Of a stretch of DNA of 33,897 nucleotides, positions 27,003-33,897 are shown one piece after another. Position numbers and translations under genes: made by a program. Source of the DNA: CAYLYM01 sp964387645 (GTDB lineage: Bacteria; Calditrichota; Calditrichia; RBG-13-44-9); assembly GCA_964387645.1 (NCBI GenBank), contig CAYLYM010000032.1, positions 1 to 33,897 on the forward strand, written 5' to 3'. Below the pieces are notes generated by a model. It did no database searches, was not told where the DNA came from, and saw only the letters and a program-made list of their open reading frames with translations. Every line of letters begins with the position of its first letter. Within the stretch, counting starts at the first letter, position 1.

Positions 27003-28637
27003 CTATTTACCAATTCCAAATGGAGAAAATATAAATAATACCACAAACCAAAAGATGGCTAATACGATTAAACTCAGTTTATAAATTCTACTCTCTTTGG
27101 GTGTCATTTTATCTATTTTTTTTGACACTCTAATTGCTTTAGCTTTAGCGATATCTTCATCTGTAGAACCAGTAACATGGCTAACAGCCAACATCACAAC
27201 AGCACAAATTAAAGTAATAACAAATCCAACATTCAGTGAATTTTGAAGGTATACAGGTAAAGCTGCTTTGATATTCGAAAGAGCAGAAACATTAATTATG
27301 ATAAAAGAAACCGCTCCCAAAATAGATCCAATTGTTAAAGTAGCAATTGCTCCTTTTGCATTGGCCTTTTCATAGAAAAGGCCAAAAATTACAGCGATAA
27401 AAACAGGAGGAGCTATCAATGACCAAACCTGAACCAGATATTTAAACAATCCTTCAAAATCACGTATAAAAGGAGCCCAAATTGTGCAAACTATTAAAAT
27501 CAAAAACATTAAAAGTCGTCCTAATTTTACGATTTTGTCTTCGCTTAAATTTTTAAAACGTTTTGTTATAAAATCAAAAGTTAAAAGAGAAGCAGTTGCA
27601 TTTAAACCAGAAGACACACTAGACATAATAGCTGCCAGTAAGCCAGCCAAGACTAAGCCGGACAGACCGCTTGGAATAAATTCAATAACTAATCTAGCGT
27701 ATGCAGCATCACCATTTTTCAAGTCTGGAAAAATTTTTGCAGCTACAACACCGGGTGCAGCGACAATAAAAAGCGCCAACACTTTTAGAAAGGCTGCAAA
27801 AATTGCTCCCATTTTTGCATGAAAAAGATTTTTAGCAGATAAAACTCTTTGAATATAATCATGATCTGTACAATGGCCGTGGACTCCTAAAATTACCACA
27901 CCTGTTACAAAAGGTAACCAGCCAAAAGGATGATACCACGGACGATACATAGACCACATCGATATACCTTGAGAATCTTTCAAATTAAGTACAGATTCTA
28001 CTCCACCAGCGGCAATAATTCCCATTATTAATGTAACAACCCCACCGGCTATTAGTATAAATGTTTGTACAAAGTCAGTCCACAAAACAGACCGTAACCC
28101 TCCTAATACCGTGTATGCACCTGTAGTAATGGCAAGAAGAATCACAGCTGCCCAAAATAATTCGTTTGAATTCCAACCTAAAAACTCAGTTAATACCGTA
28201 GCCCCCGCATATAAAGCAGCAGCGACTGTATTACTAACCATCATCAAAATATTAATGGCCGAAACGAAAGAACGACTTCCAGGACTATATCTTTTTTCAA
28301 AAAACTCTGGCGAAGTATATAATTTTAATCCCATGTATGCTTCAATAAAAAAAACTGCCAGTAGTGTAAACGCTAAGGCGCCAATCATTTGAAAAGCACC
28401 AGCAACTATTCCGATAGAATAAGCTAGACCAGCTTGACCAACAAATTGCTGACTTGATATATTAGTCGAAAAAAGAGAGGCTCCAAGAATGGGCCATGAT
28501 TGGCTTCGACCCGCTAAAAATAAATCTTCACCTCCACTTATCTTTTTTCGAGCAATCCACAAACCTAGGGACACAACTCCGGCAAAATAGGCTATAATGA
28601 TAAATACGTCGATCAAGCTGATCTTTAACGACATCAT
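27003..28637 (-). CDS. sodium:solute symporter, SGLT-like
   Basis: A 544-residue inner-membrane protein with 13-14 hydrophobic helices of the SSS family, which uses a sodium gradient to import solutes. The segment LFLAGRSQSWPILGASLFSTNISSQQFVGQAG strongly resembles the sugar-transporter (SGLT/VSGLT) branch. So a sugar or polyol is the likelier substrate, rather than proline or pantothenate. ATG at 28634 is an alternative start; a GGAG site fits either. Neighbouring LacI and nucleotide-sugar genes support a sugar-like substrate. The substrate itself is not known. Confidence 0.88.
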   Translation of the reverse strand: MMSLKISLIDVFIIIAYFAGVVSLGLWIARKKISGGEDLFLAGRSQSWPILGASLFSTNISSQQFVGQAGLAYSIGIVAGAFQMIGALAFTLLAVFFIEAYMGLKLYTSPEFFEKRYSPGSRSFVSAINILMMVSNTVAAALYAGATVLTEFLGWNSNELFWAAVILLAITTGAYTVLGGLRSVLWTDFVQTFILIAGGVVTLIMGIIAAGGVESVLNLKDSQGISMWSMYRPWYHPFGWLPFVTGVVILGVHGHCTDHDYIQRVLSAKNLFHAKMGAIFAAFLKVLALFIVAAPGVVAAKIFPDLKNGDAAYARLVIEFIPSGLSGLVLAGLLAAIMSSVSSGLNATASLLTFDFITKRFKNLSEDKIVKLGRLLMFLILIVCTIWAPFIRDFEGLFKYLVQVWSLIAPPVFIAVIFGLFYEKANAKGAIATLTIGSILGAVSFIIINVSALSNIKAALPVYLQNSLNVGFVITLICAVVMLAVSHVTGSTDEDIAKAKAIRVSKKIDKMTPKESRIYKLSLIVLAIFWFVVLFIFSPFGIGK

Positions 28638-28721
28638 ACAAAATCTCCATAAATTTCATTATTACTTTATTTTTCATTTTCTAATAAATATATAAAGTGT
28701 AATCTTCAGACTTTTTTAAGA

Positions 28722-28773
28722 AGATTCAGCCAATAATTTCAATTAAAATTTTTAATATTATTGGCTGGAATCT
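28722..28773 (-). terminator. hairpin after the 102-residue gene (terminator or attenuator)
   Basis: Two arms, 28722-28737 and 28757-28773, pair over about 16 bases with one bulge (core CAGCCAATAAT/ATTATTGGCTG). The repeat covers the stop codon of the 102-residue gene. On the minus strand it is followed by TCTTCTT rather than a clean T run, so termination may be partial. A second small hairpin (AATCTT/AAGATT, about 28701-28726) overlaps its lower arm and could be an alternative fold. Confidence 0.45.
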
Positions 28774-29066
28774 TTATTTTGAAGAAATGTTGAAATTACA
28801 TCTAAACTCTTTTTTTCGATAACTAAATCAAACAATTGATTCTTCACATGATATGGTAATAATTCTATACTTTTAGTAGTAGCACTATCGTATTTTGCCT
28901 GTGGGTATCTTTTCAAAATTTCATCTCTTTCTTCTGTTGTACATTTTAATTGAAGAACTTTCATCCCGGCCAATACATCTTTTGTCATATCAGCAAGACC
29001 TGCTTTTTTTAACTTTTCATATCTTTCTTCATTAATCCAAATATTGATAGGATATAATTCTCTCAT
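28758..29066 (-). CDS. 102-residue protein of unknown function
   Basis: I do not recognise this protein. It is 102 residues, soluble, without signal peptide or membrane segment, rich in Lys and Glu and probably helical. It begins MRELYPINIWINEERYEKLK and has one cysteine (LQLKCTTEE). A GAGG site lies ahead of the ATG. It follows sat by 36 bases, so it is most likely translated from the same mRNA, and a hairpin ends the unit just after it. A small partner or regulator of ATP sulfurylase or of the sulfotransferase-like proteins is one possibility from position alone. Confidence 0.7.
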   Translation of the reverse strand: MRELYPINIWINEERYEKLKKAGLADMTKDVLAGMKVLQLKCTTEERDEILKRYPQAKYDSATTKSIELLPYHVKNQLFDLVIEKKSLDVISTFLQNKDSSQ

Positions 29067-29102
29067 TTTTTGCCTCTATTTTTAAAATCAAACCCATATT
29101 AC

Positions 29103-30362
29103 TTAAAAAGTAGCAGGTACAAACACTGGTATACGTTTTTTTAAATATTCTTCTGTACAAAAAGGTGAACCGAATCCATATTTCTCCGCACATTCCATAA
29201 CTGTATCAAAAACTTCTGGTCTAAAAATAAGCTTTGTTGGTTTAACTTTATCTTGAATAATACTACGGATAAGCGTTCCACTAAACCCCTGTTTTTCATT
29301 ATTATGTCCACATAAACCAGAATAGGTAACTTCTCCACAAATAGGACAATACCACCATTCTAACACACGAATAGGTTTAATTCTTAATTTTCCTTTGGGG
29401 ATCTTATCAAAAATACGATGTGCATCATAAGGGCCATAATAAGAACCTACTCCGGCATGATCTCGTCCAAACATATGGTGAGTACAACCCAGGTTTTCTC
29501 TTATAATGGCATGCAATATAGCTTCTTTAGGTCCAGCATAACGCATATCCCACAATACAAAGGAAACCATATGTACATCATCTCTAAAATATCCAGCATC
29601 ATGTAGTTTCTGTTGGCCCAATAATATTGCTTCATCAATATAATCACCTACACGTTTAGGACCAATTATTGCACTAACCAGTATGCCGGTTTGTAATTGT
29701 TCAACATGTAGCTCTGCATTTGCAGAAAACCACGCTCCTTTCATTAACCATTCATGCCCACTATGTGGAACATTACGAGTTTGATGGGCAACGACCCTTT
29801 TCCATTTTTTTTCTTGAAATTTTTTTCGCATTTGAATAGGTGTGTACCAGAATTTATCAAAAGGTGGCATAAATTTAGGATGACCCAACAGGGTTATTTT
29901 TCCTGCAAGAAATGTATCAGCAAGGCTGTTGTACATTCTTACCCCTGGATGTTTCTCGTCTGTTGTTCCAAATACTGCCTGTTTCATAAATTCAAGATTG
30001 AATTGATAGATCTCCTCAATTTCCATTAAAGCAAACGGTTTCTTATCAAACATGAGAACAATTAAGTTGCCTTCCTTTACTGATTTTTTTGATATTTCGC
30101 TTGCTGAAACATCCAATACAATTGGTATAGGCCATAAAGTACCATCCGAAAGCATCATTTTCTGGCAAACACTTTCAACATCAGATTTTTTCATAAATCC
30201 TTCCAGAGGGGTAAAAAAGCCATAAGCAATATTAATACATTCTCGTGCTACACGTCCACTAATATCTAATTGTGGCACTCCCTGTATTCTTTTTTTTATC
30301 TCTTCAGGTGATTCAATTACTCTTTCAATAATTTCTTTTCCTGTATGACCAATATATGACAT
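29103..30362 (-). CDS. sat: ATP sulfurylase (homomeric sulfate adenylyltransferase)
   Basis: Forms adenylylsulfate (APS) and pyrophosphate from ATP and sulfate, or the reverse. The 419-residue protein has the PUA-like N-terminal domain, then the catalytic HxxH/QTRN loop QTRNVPHSGHE (194-204) and GRDHAG (299-304). A zinc-type motif CPIC...CGH (C339, C342, C351, H353) resembles that of thermophile Sat proteins. There is no APS-kinase extension. It follows the second ASST-like gene by 17 bases and is followed by the 102-residue gene. No APS reductase or APS kinase lies in the window, so the fate of APS is unknown. Confidence 0.95.
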   Translation of the reverse strand: MSYIGHTGKEIIERVIESPEEIKKRIQGVPQLDISGRVARECINIAYGFFTPLEGFMKKSDVESVCQKMMLSDGTLWPIPIVLDVSASEISKKSVKEGNLIVLMFDKKPFALMEIEEIYQFNLEFMKQAVFGTTDEKHPGVRMYNSLADTFLAGKITLLGHPKFMPPFDKFWYTPIQMRKKFQEKKWKRVVAHQTRNVPHSGHEWLMKGAWFSANAELHVEQLQTGILVSAIIGPKRVGDYIDEAILLGQQKLHDAGYFRDDVHMVSFVLWDMRYAGPKEAILHAIIRENLGCTHHMFGRDHAGVGSYYGPYDAHRIFDKIPKGKLRIKPIRVLEWWYCPICGEVTYSGLCGHNNEKQGFSGTLIRSIIQDKVKPTKLIFRPEVFDTVMECAEKYGFGSPFCTEEYLKKRIPVFVPATF

Positions 30363-30379
30363 TTTTTATGACCTCATTT

Positions 30380-31582
30380 TTAATAACCTAATGGTTCTAA
30401 ACGAGAACGAATTAAATCTTCCATCGATTTTTCTTCTTCTTCTTCTTCTTTCTTTTGTAGTTTTTTGTTACTTTCTAAATCCTGCCACAGTATCCAATCC
30501 CGTTCCAATCCATAGAATTTTCTTAATCCAATATAATCCAAACCGTAACGACGGGCGCCAAAAACAAACGAATTATTGCCATATTTTTCAGATTTATAAC
30601 GATTTGGGAAGACGTATTCCCAAACCATTGAACCTTTTTTATCTATTTCCATCAACCTACCTGTAGTACCTTCCACCAATAAAGTATTTTCATTTGGTAA
30701 TCTCTGACAAGAACCCAAGAAAGAAGAAAATAAATAATGTGGAGGATCTTCTTCATATCCCCAAACTATTTTCCTTTTTTTAGGATCAAATTCTAATACT
30801 CTGGAAAATCCTTGCCCTTCTCCATAACTTTGCCAACCGTTATCAAAAATTAATACATTACCATTCTTCAAGGCAGTTGCATGATATTGCAAAGATAACT
30901 CATCTTTACCCCATCTCAGATTAACATTGCCGGTTTTTTTATCAATAATAAAAATGCTACTGGTACGCTGGCTGTTCAACAAAATGTCTCCATTTTCCAT
31001 TATATCGATTGCAGTAATGTGAGTCCATTCTGCATGAGAACATACCGGCCAAATAGTATCCACTTCTGGATCTAAATGTTCATGTGCAATCCATTCCCAT
31101 AAAACATTACCATTCGGATCAATTTCTACAATTGCATCACCCCACATTACACCATCAGGGCCAAAACCAGCCAAACCTCCTTTTACTTTTTTAGCAATTT
31201 CATCTGGAACTTTAACCCACTTAGGATAAAGAGTATTTCCATTTTCCAATCGACAAAAAGTGTGATGGTGATAAGGATCTTTATGTTCCCATACTATATT
31301 ACCTTCCTTATCCACTTCGAGTAAAATTCCACCGGCACCTTCCAGATCCGCCAGAGGACCATCTTCTAATTTACCTGAATAAAGAATATGCCCATTGGGC
31401 AATAAATCAACATGTCCACCAGATTTATAGGGTAATTCCCATTTTTTAATAATTTTACCTACCATATTAATTAAAAACACTTCATTACTACATACTGGCG
31501 CTAAAATGGTAAGTCCTATATGACATTCTGATGGAGAATAGTAAGTCGTTCCAACATACTTTGTCCTACCTATTGATGCCAT
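30380..31582 (-). CDS. cytosolic arylsulfotransferase-like propeller protein (copy 2)
   Basis: A 400-residue beta-propeller protein of the arylsulfotransferase (ASST) superfamily with no signal peptide. Repeats of the form (D/E)xxGNxVWE occur, as in ILLEVDKEGNIVWEH and IVEIDPNGNVLWEW. EWTHITAI (185-192), YHATAL (233-238) and FDNG (246-249) match places where AssT has histidines and a conserved turn. The position aligned with catalytic His436 of AssT is Phe341 here (SFVFGARRY), so classical catalysis may be lost. The C-terminus (about 370-400) is Lys/Glu-rich with six Glu from a GAA repeat. It lies 17 bases before sat. Transfer activity is unproven. Confidence 0.75.
   Translation of the reverse strand: MASIGRTKYVGTTYYSPSECHIGLTILAPVCSNEVFLINMVGKIIKKWELPYKSGGHVDLLPNGHILYSGKLEDGPLADLEGAGGILLEVDKEGNIVWEHKDPYHHHTFCRLENGNTLYPKWVKVPDEIAKKVKGGLAGFGPDGVMWGDAIVEIDPNGNVLWEWIAHEHLDPEVDTIWPVCSHAEWTHITAIDIMENGDILLNSQRTSSIFIIDKKTGNVNLRWGKDELSLQYHATALKNGNVLIFDNGWQSYGEGQGFSRVLEFDPKKRKIVWGYEEDPPHYLFSSFLGSCQRLPNENTLLVEGTTGRLMEIDKKGSMVWEYVFPNRYKSEKYGNNSFVFGARRYGLDYIGLRKFYGLERDWILWQDLESNKKLQKKEEEEEEKSMEDLIRSRLEPLGY
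30431..30448 (-). repeat. six-unit GAA repeat in ASST-like copy 2
   Basis: TTC is repeated six times on the plus strand, encoding Glu379-Glu384 in frame. Changes in repeat number would alter the acidic tail length without shifting the frame. Confidence 0.8.
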
Positions 31583-31605
31583 ACTTCGAATCTCCTTTTT
31601 ATCAG

Positions 31606-31645
31606 AATTCTATTATTACAAAAAATATTATTATATAATAGAATT
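31606..31645. repeat. A/T-rich inverted repeat between the two ASST-like genes
   Basis: AATTCTATTAT (31606-31616) and ATAATAGAATT (31635-31645) form a perfect 11-bp hairpin stem with an 18-base loop, about 10 bases upstream of the ribosome site of the downstream gene. It could affect mRNA stability or translation, but with low GC content it may also be chance. Confidence 0.35.
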
Positions 31646-31686
31646 TTAATTATAAAAACTAAATTACACTAATTTTAATTTCTCTC

Positions 31687-32850
31687 TCAATAGTTAAATG
31701 CTTCTGGTCCATACAAATCATTCAATGCTTTAAAACGATCAGGATTCAAATCTTTATCTTTAAATCCTTCCCAATCCAATGGATACCGGTAAGCACGATG
31801 AGTAAAATTATTACGACCTAAATTGAAAGATCCCTGTCCAGAGCGAACTTGTGCATAAAATGGAATAATGTATTCCCAGACTAATTCTCCTTCGTAGGTA
31901 ACTTCAAATATACGTCCTCTAGTAGATTCCATAATCAACGTATTACCATTGGGAAGGCGTTGGCAGCCCGCACAGACTGAAGAGAAAAACTCAGTGGGTG
32001 GGTTACCAATATATTCCCATACAATCTCCCCTGTTTCTGGATTAAATTCAACACATTTGGAATAAGCTATATAAGAATCAGGACGGTGAGGTCCATTATC
32101 AAACAATAATATATTTCCATTATCCAAAATAGTTGGATTATGTGGGTGATAAACTTTTCCTTGTCCCCATTTCCATTTTATTTTACCCGTTTTTTTGTCA
32201 ATTCTAACTACTAAACTAGGGTAGCGGAAACAAGTTAAAATATCGCCATTATCAAATTCTTCAATACTATTCCCATGTGTCCATTCATCTCTATGTTCCA
32301 TAGGACAGATAATACCATCTTCCACTGGATCAAGATGTTCATAAGCCAACCATTCCCATACAACTTCTCCTTGCGGATTAACTTCTCTTAATCCACATGT
32401 CCACATATGTTTGCCCTTATCTTCGGTCCCCGGTTTACCACCAACAACCAACTTAGCAATATCGGGGGGAGTTTCAACTATGAATAAATAAATAGTGTTT
32501 CCATTTTTTAGCCTTTGAGTGGTATGATGTTGAAATTCATCCCTATGACGCCAAACAATATTATTATTCCAATCTACTTCTAAAATATCTGCTCCACAAA
32601 ATCCTGCAAACTTAGGAGATTTTTCATCAATTATTTTAACAGGGTAGATAATGTTGCCATTGGGAAGCATATAAGTAATCTCACTAGGCCGGCCTGGCAA
32701 CTGCCAGTAATTAACAAATCGTCCTTCCATATCTATTAAATAAGCACGAGACTGTTCCCAAAATGGGGCAAAATATGTATATCCTGGATAAGCTTTTTCC
32801 TTATTATAGAAAGTGACTGAATGTAATCTTCTACGCGCAATACCACCCAT
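31687..32850 (-). CDS. cytosolic arylsulfotransferase-like propeller protein (copy 1)
   Basis: A 387-residue ASST-superfamily propeller protein, paralogue of its downstream neighbour, again without signal peptide, unlike periplasmic AssT. Propeller repeats end in VVWEWLAYEH and IVWEYIGNPP. EWTHGNSI (189-196), HPHNP (235-239) and FDNG (250-253) parallel the active-site segments of AssT. THRAYRY (350-356) places His351 where AssT has the His that is transiently sulfurylated. So copy 1 keeps a candidate catalytic histidine that copy 2 lacks. A TGGAGG site precedes the ATG. Acceptor, donor and activity are unknown. Confidence 0.75.
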   Translation of the reverse strand: MGGIARRRLHSVTFYNKEKAYPGYTYFAPFWEQSRAYLIDMEGRFVNYWQLPGRPSEITYMLPNGNIIYPVKIIDEKSPKFAGFCGADILEVDWNNNIVWRHRDEFQHHTTQRLKNGNTIYLFIVETPPDIAKLVVGGKPGTEDKGKHMWTCGLREVNPQGEVVWEWLAYEHLDPVEDGIICPMEHRDEWTHGNSIEEFDNGDILTCFRYPSLVVRIDKKTGKIKWKWGQGKVYHPHNPTILDNGNILLFDNGPHRPDSYIAYSKCVEFNPETGEIVWEYIGNPPTEFFSSVCAGCQRLPNGNTLIMESTRGRIFEVTYEGELVWEYIIPFYAQVRSGQGSFNLGRNNFTHRAYRYPLDWEGFKDKDLNPDRFKALNDLYGPEAFNY

Positions 32851-32880
32851 ACATAGTCCTCCAAAATTAAAGCCAATAAT

Positions 32881-32926
32881 TTAAAAATAATAAGTGGAAT
32901 GCAGTTATTAAAATCCTGCATTCCAC
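32881..32926 (-). terminator. hairpin between CysD-like and ASST-like genes (terminator or attenuator)
   Basis: The perfect 11-bp stem GTGGAATGCAG (32894-32904) / CTGCATTCCAC (32916-32926) has an 11-base loop and is followed on the minus strand by TTATTATTTTTAAATTATT. It sits 15 bases past the stop of the CysD-like gene and about 40 bases before the ASST-like copy 1 start. I could not assign a promoter after it, so partial read-through is likely. Confidence 0.55.
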
Positions 32927-32941
32927 CTTGAATTTTTATTA

Positions 32942-33781
32942 TTACATATAACCTAATTTGCGTAATCGATCCATTTGGGCTTCTTTATCTTGCCGACGTC
33001 CTGCTCTTTCTTCTGTATTTTCTAAATCCTGTTCCCAGGCAGGTATGCCTTTTACTGAAATTTGAGTAGTCGTTTTAGCTCCTAATGAACGATAACCTTC
33101 TTTATATAGAACACAGAAGGGTATATTAAAATGTAAGGTTGTATCCCAAACGTCTCGTTCCGTAAAATGAAGGATTGGACGAAATCGGGTATGATTAGGA
33201 GTATATTCATCTCCTTTTACTTCTTCTACATAAGGATCATTCTTGCGAGCTGGTTGTTCATCCCACCGTAATCCCTGAAAAACTGCTTTTACATTATTTT
33301 CTTCGAGATAAGTATTAAAAACAACTGTTTTCATCAAATGATTACCTATATAAGATTCAGCTTCAAAAGGAAATTTTTCCAAATCATCAAATCCTATTCG
33401 CTTAATTTCTTTTTGATTTCTCTCATTCAAATCTTTAACATATACATCCGCATTTAAAGTATAATTAGCTGCTTTTAGAACATCTTCATTTCTTCCCCAA
33501 TCCAATTCTATATTCCATTCTTTCGAATATTTTTTAAGAAAATCCTCTATTTCTTCGAATGAATCTCCTTCATCAATAGTAAACGCTTTGGGCATGGGAA
33601 GATTATTTTCTTTACAAAATTGCCTACAAATCCAAACAGTTAAAGTACTATCTTTTCCACCTGACCAAATAAGACGCATATCTTTTGGATCAAACCGCTC
33701 ATAAGCTTGTTTGAAAATTTCTTTAGATTTTTTGATTTTCTCTTCAAGCTCCGCAATTCTTTTCTCATCCAAATTGACCAT
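32942..33781 (-). CDS. CysD-like ATP-pyrophosphatase (PAPS-reductase fold)
   Basis: A 279-residue member of the PAPS-reductase/CysD family. It carries the PP-loop SGGKDST (40-46), RWDEQPAR (172-179), in the position of CysD's RRDEEKSR, and GYRSLGA (229-235). A CysD-type C-terminus follows (PAWEQDLENTEERAGR to RLRKLGYM). CysD is the adenylylating subunit of the heterodimeric sulfate adenylyltransferase and normally works with the GTPase CysN. No CysN lies in the window, and a complete Sat is three genes away. The Cys of the usual GYRSLGC is Ala here. A GGAGG site precedes the ATG. Adenylylation or pyrophosphate chemistry is likely; the substrate is open. Confidence 0.8.
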   Translation of the reverse strand: MVNLDEKRIAELEEKIKKSKEIFKQAYERFDPKDMRLIWSGGKDSTLTVWICRQFCKENNLPMPKAFTIDEGDSFEEIEDFLKKYSKEWNIELDWGRNEDVLKAANYTLNADVYVKDLNERNQKEIKRIGFDDLEKFPFEAESYIGNHLMKTVVFNTYLEENNVKAVFQGLRWDEQPARKNDPYVEEVKGDEYTPNHTRFRPILHFTERDVWDTTLHFNIPFCVLYKEGYRSLGAKTTTQISVKGIPAWEQDLENTEERAGRRQDKEAQMDRLRKLGYM

Positions 33782-33819
33782 AATAGAATCCTCCTTTTTA
33801 AATTCATTTTTTGATTTTT

Positions 33820-33897
33820 TTAATTGTTAATTTCTGCATAAACCTCTGGAGTAATTTTCTGGATATTCGACAATAATTTTTCTTTCATCTCTTTTGC
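33820..33897 (-). CDS. C-terminal end of an unidentified gene (cut by right edge)
   Basis: The last 25 codons of a minus-strand frame end in TAA at 33820-33822 (end ...TPEVYAEINN). The frame runs off the right edge and has no stop in it. Only 38 bases separate its stop from the CysD-like start, with a ribosome site in that gap, so it is probably the upstream member of the same operon. Too little is visible to name it. Confidence 0.6.
   Translation of the reverse strand, partial: AKEMKEKLLSNIQKITPEVYAEINN

Noticed and set aside
29103..33781. Standard assimilatory or dissimilatory sulfate reduction cluster
   Set aside because: No APS reductase (AprAB), sulfite reductase, CysN or APS kinase in the window, and the neighbours are sugar-nucleotide genes and ASST-like genes.
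1..33897. CRISPR arrays, insertion sequences, tRNA or rRNA genes, prophage genes
   Set aside because: No regularly spaced repeats, transposase or integrase frames, cloverleaf candidates or rRNA-like stretches were noticed on reading both strands; a tRNA scan would be a fuller test.

Overview
The window carries almost only minus-strand genes, so transcription runs from high to low coordinates. It looks like the chromosome of an AT-rich, Gram-negative, free-living bacterium. The evidence is a DUF5916 outer-membrane-type beta-barrel, a lipoprotein-type peptide-binding protein, HslUV, sigma-54, a stand-alone fab cluster and Wzx/FemAB-like envelope genes. Several promoters read as ordinary sigma-70 sites (TTGACA/TATATT type) rather than the Bacteroidota type, and many genes have Shine-Dalgarno sites. 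A member of the FCB assemblage outside Bacteroidota (Calditrichota/KSB1-like) is my best guess, but this is inference and not firm.

Layout, left to right (which is downstream to upstream). 1-5.8 kb: a fatty-acid/phospholipid operon, DUF177-rpmF-plsX-fabH-fabD-fabG-acpP, then a strong intrinsic terminator, then fabF (cut by the left edge). 5.8-9.2 kb: a Wzx-type flippase, a FemAB/GNAT-like transferase and argF. 9.3-12.9 kb: hslU, hslV, a clear terminator, and rpoN. 13.2-20.1 kb: a unit reading dapA, lysC (frameshifted), an extracytoplasmic peptide-binding lipoprotein, a DUF5916 barrel protein and rnhB. 20.4-20.8 kb: a small DUF2784 membrane protein.

21-33.9 kb is an accessory-looking module and the most interesting part. 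In transcription order it holds: the end of an unidentified gene at the right edge; a CysD/PAPS-reductase-fold ATP-pyrophosphatase; two tandem cytosolic arylsulfotransferase-like (ASST) propeller proteins; a homomeric ATP sulfurylase (Sat); a 102-residue orphan; a sodium:solute symporter of the SGLT type; a LacI regulator with a promoter-embedded palindromic operator; a GDP-mannose 3,5-epimerase-like enzyme; a nucleotidyltransferase-GHMP kinase fusion; a second small nucleotidyltransferase with a strong terminator; and a second, paralogous LacI regulator. Several gene junctions here contain hairpins, which suggests differential expression within one regulated locus.

Working hypothesis (inference): the module imports or makes an unusual sugar, activates it as a nucleotide sugar, and couples this to sulfate activation and possible sulfuryl transfer inside the cell, under sugar-responsive LacI control. 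No APS kinase, CysN, APS reductase, glycosyltransferase or sulfatase is visible in the window, so the direction (biosynthetic or catabolic) and the sulfuryl acceptor stay open.
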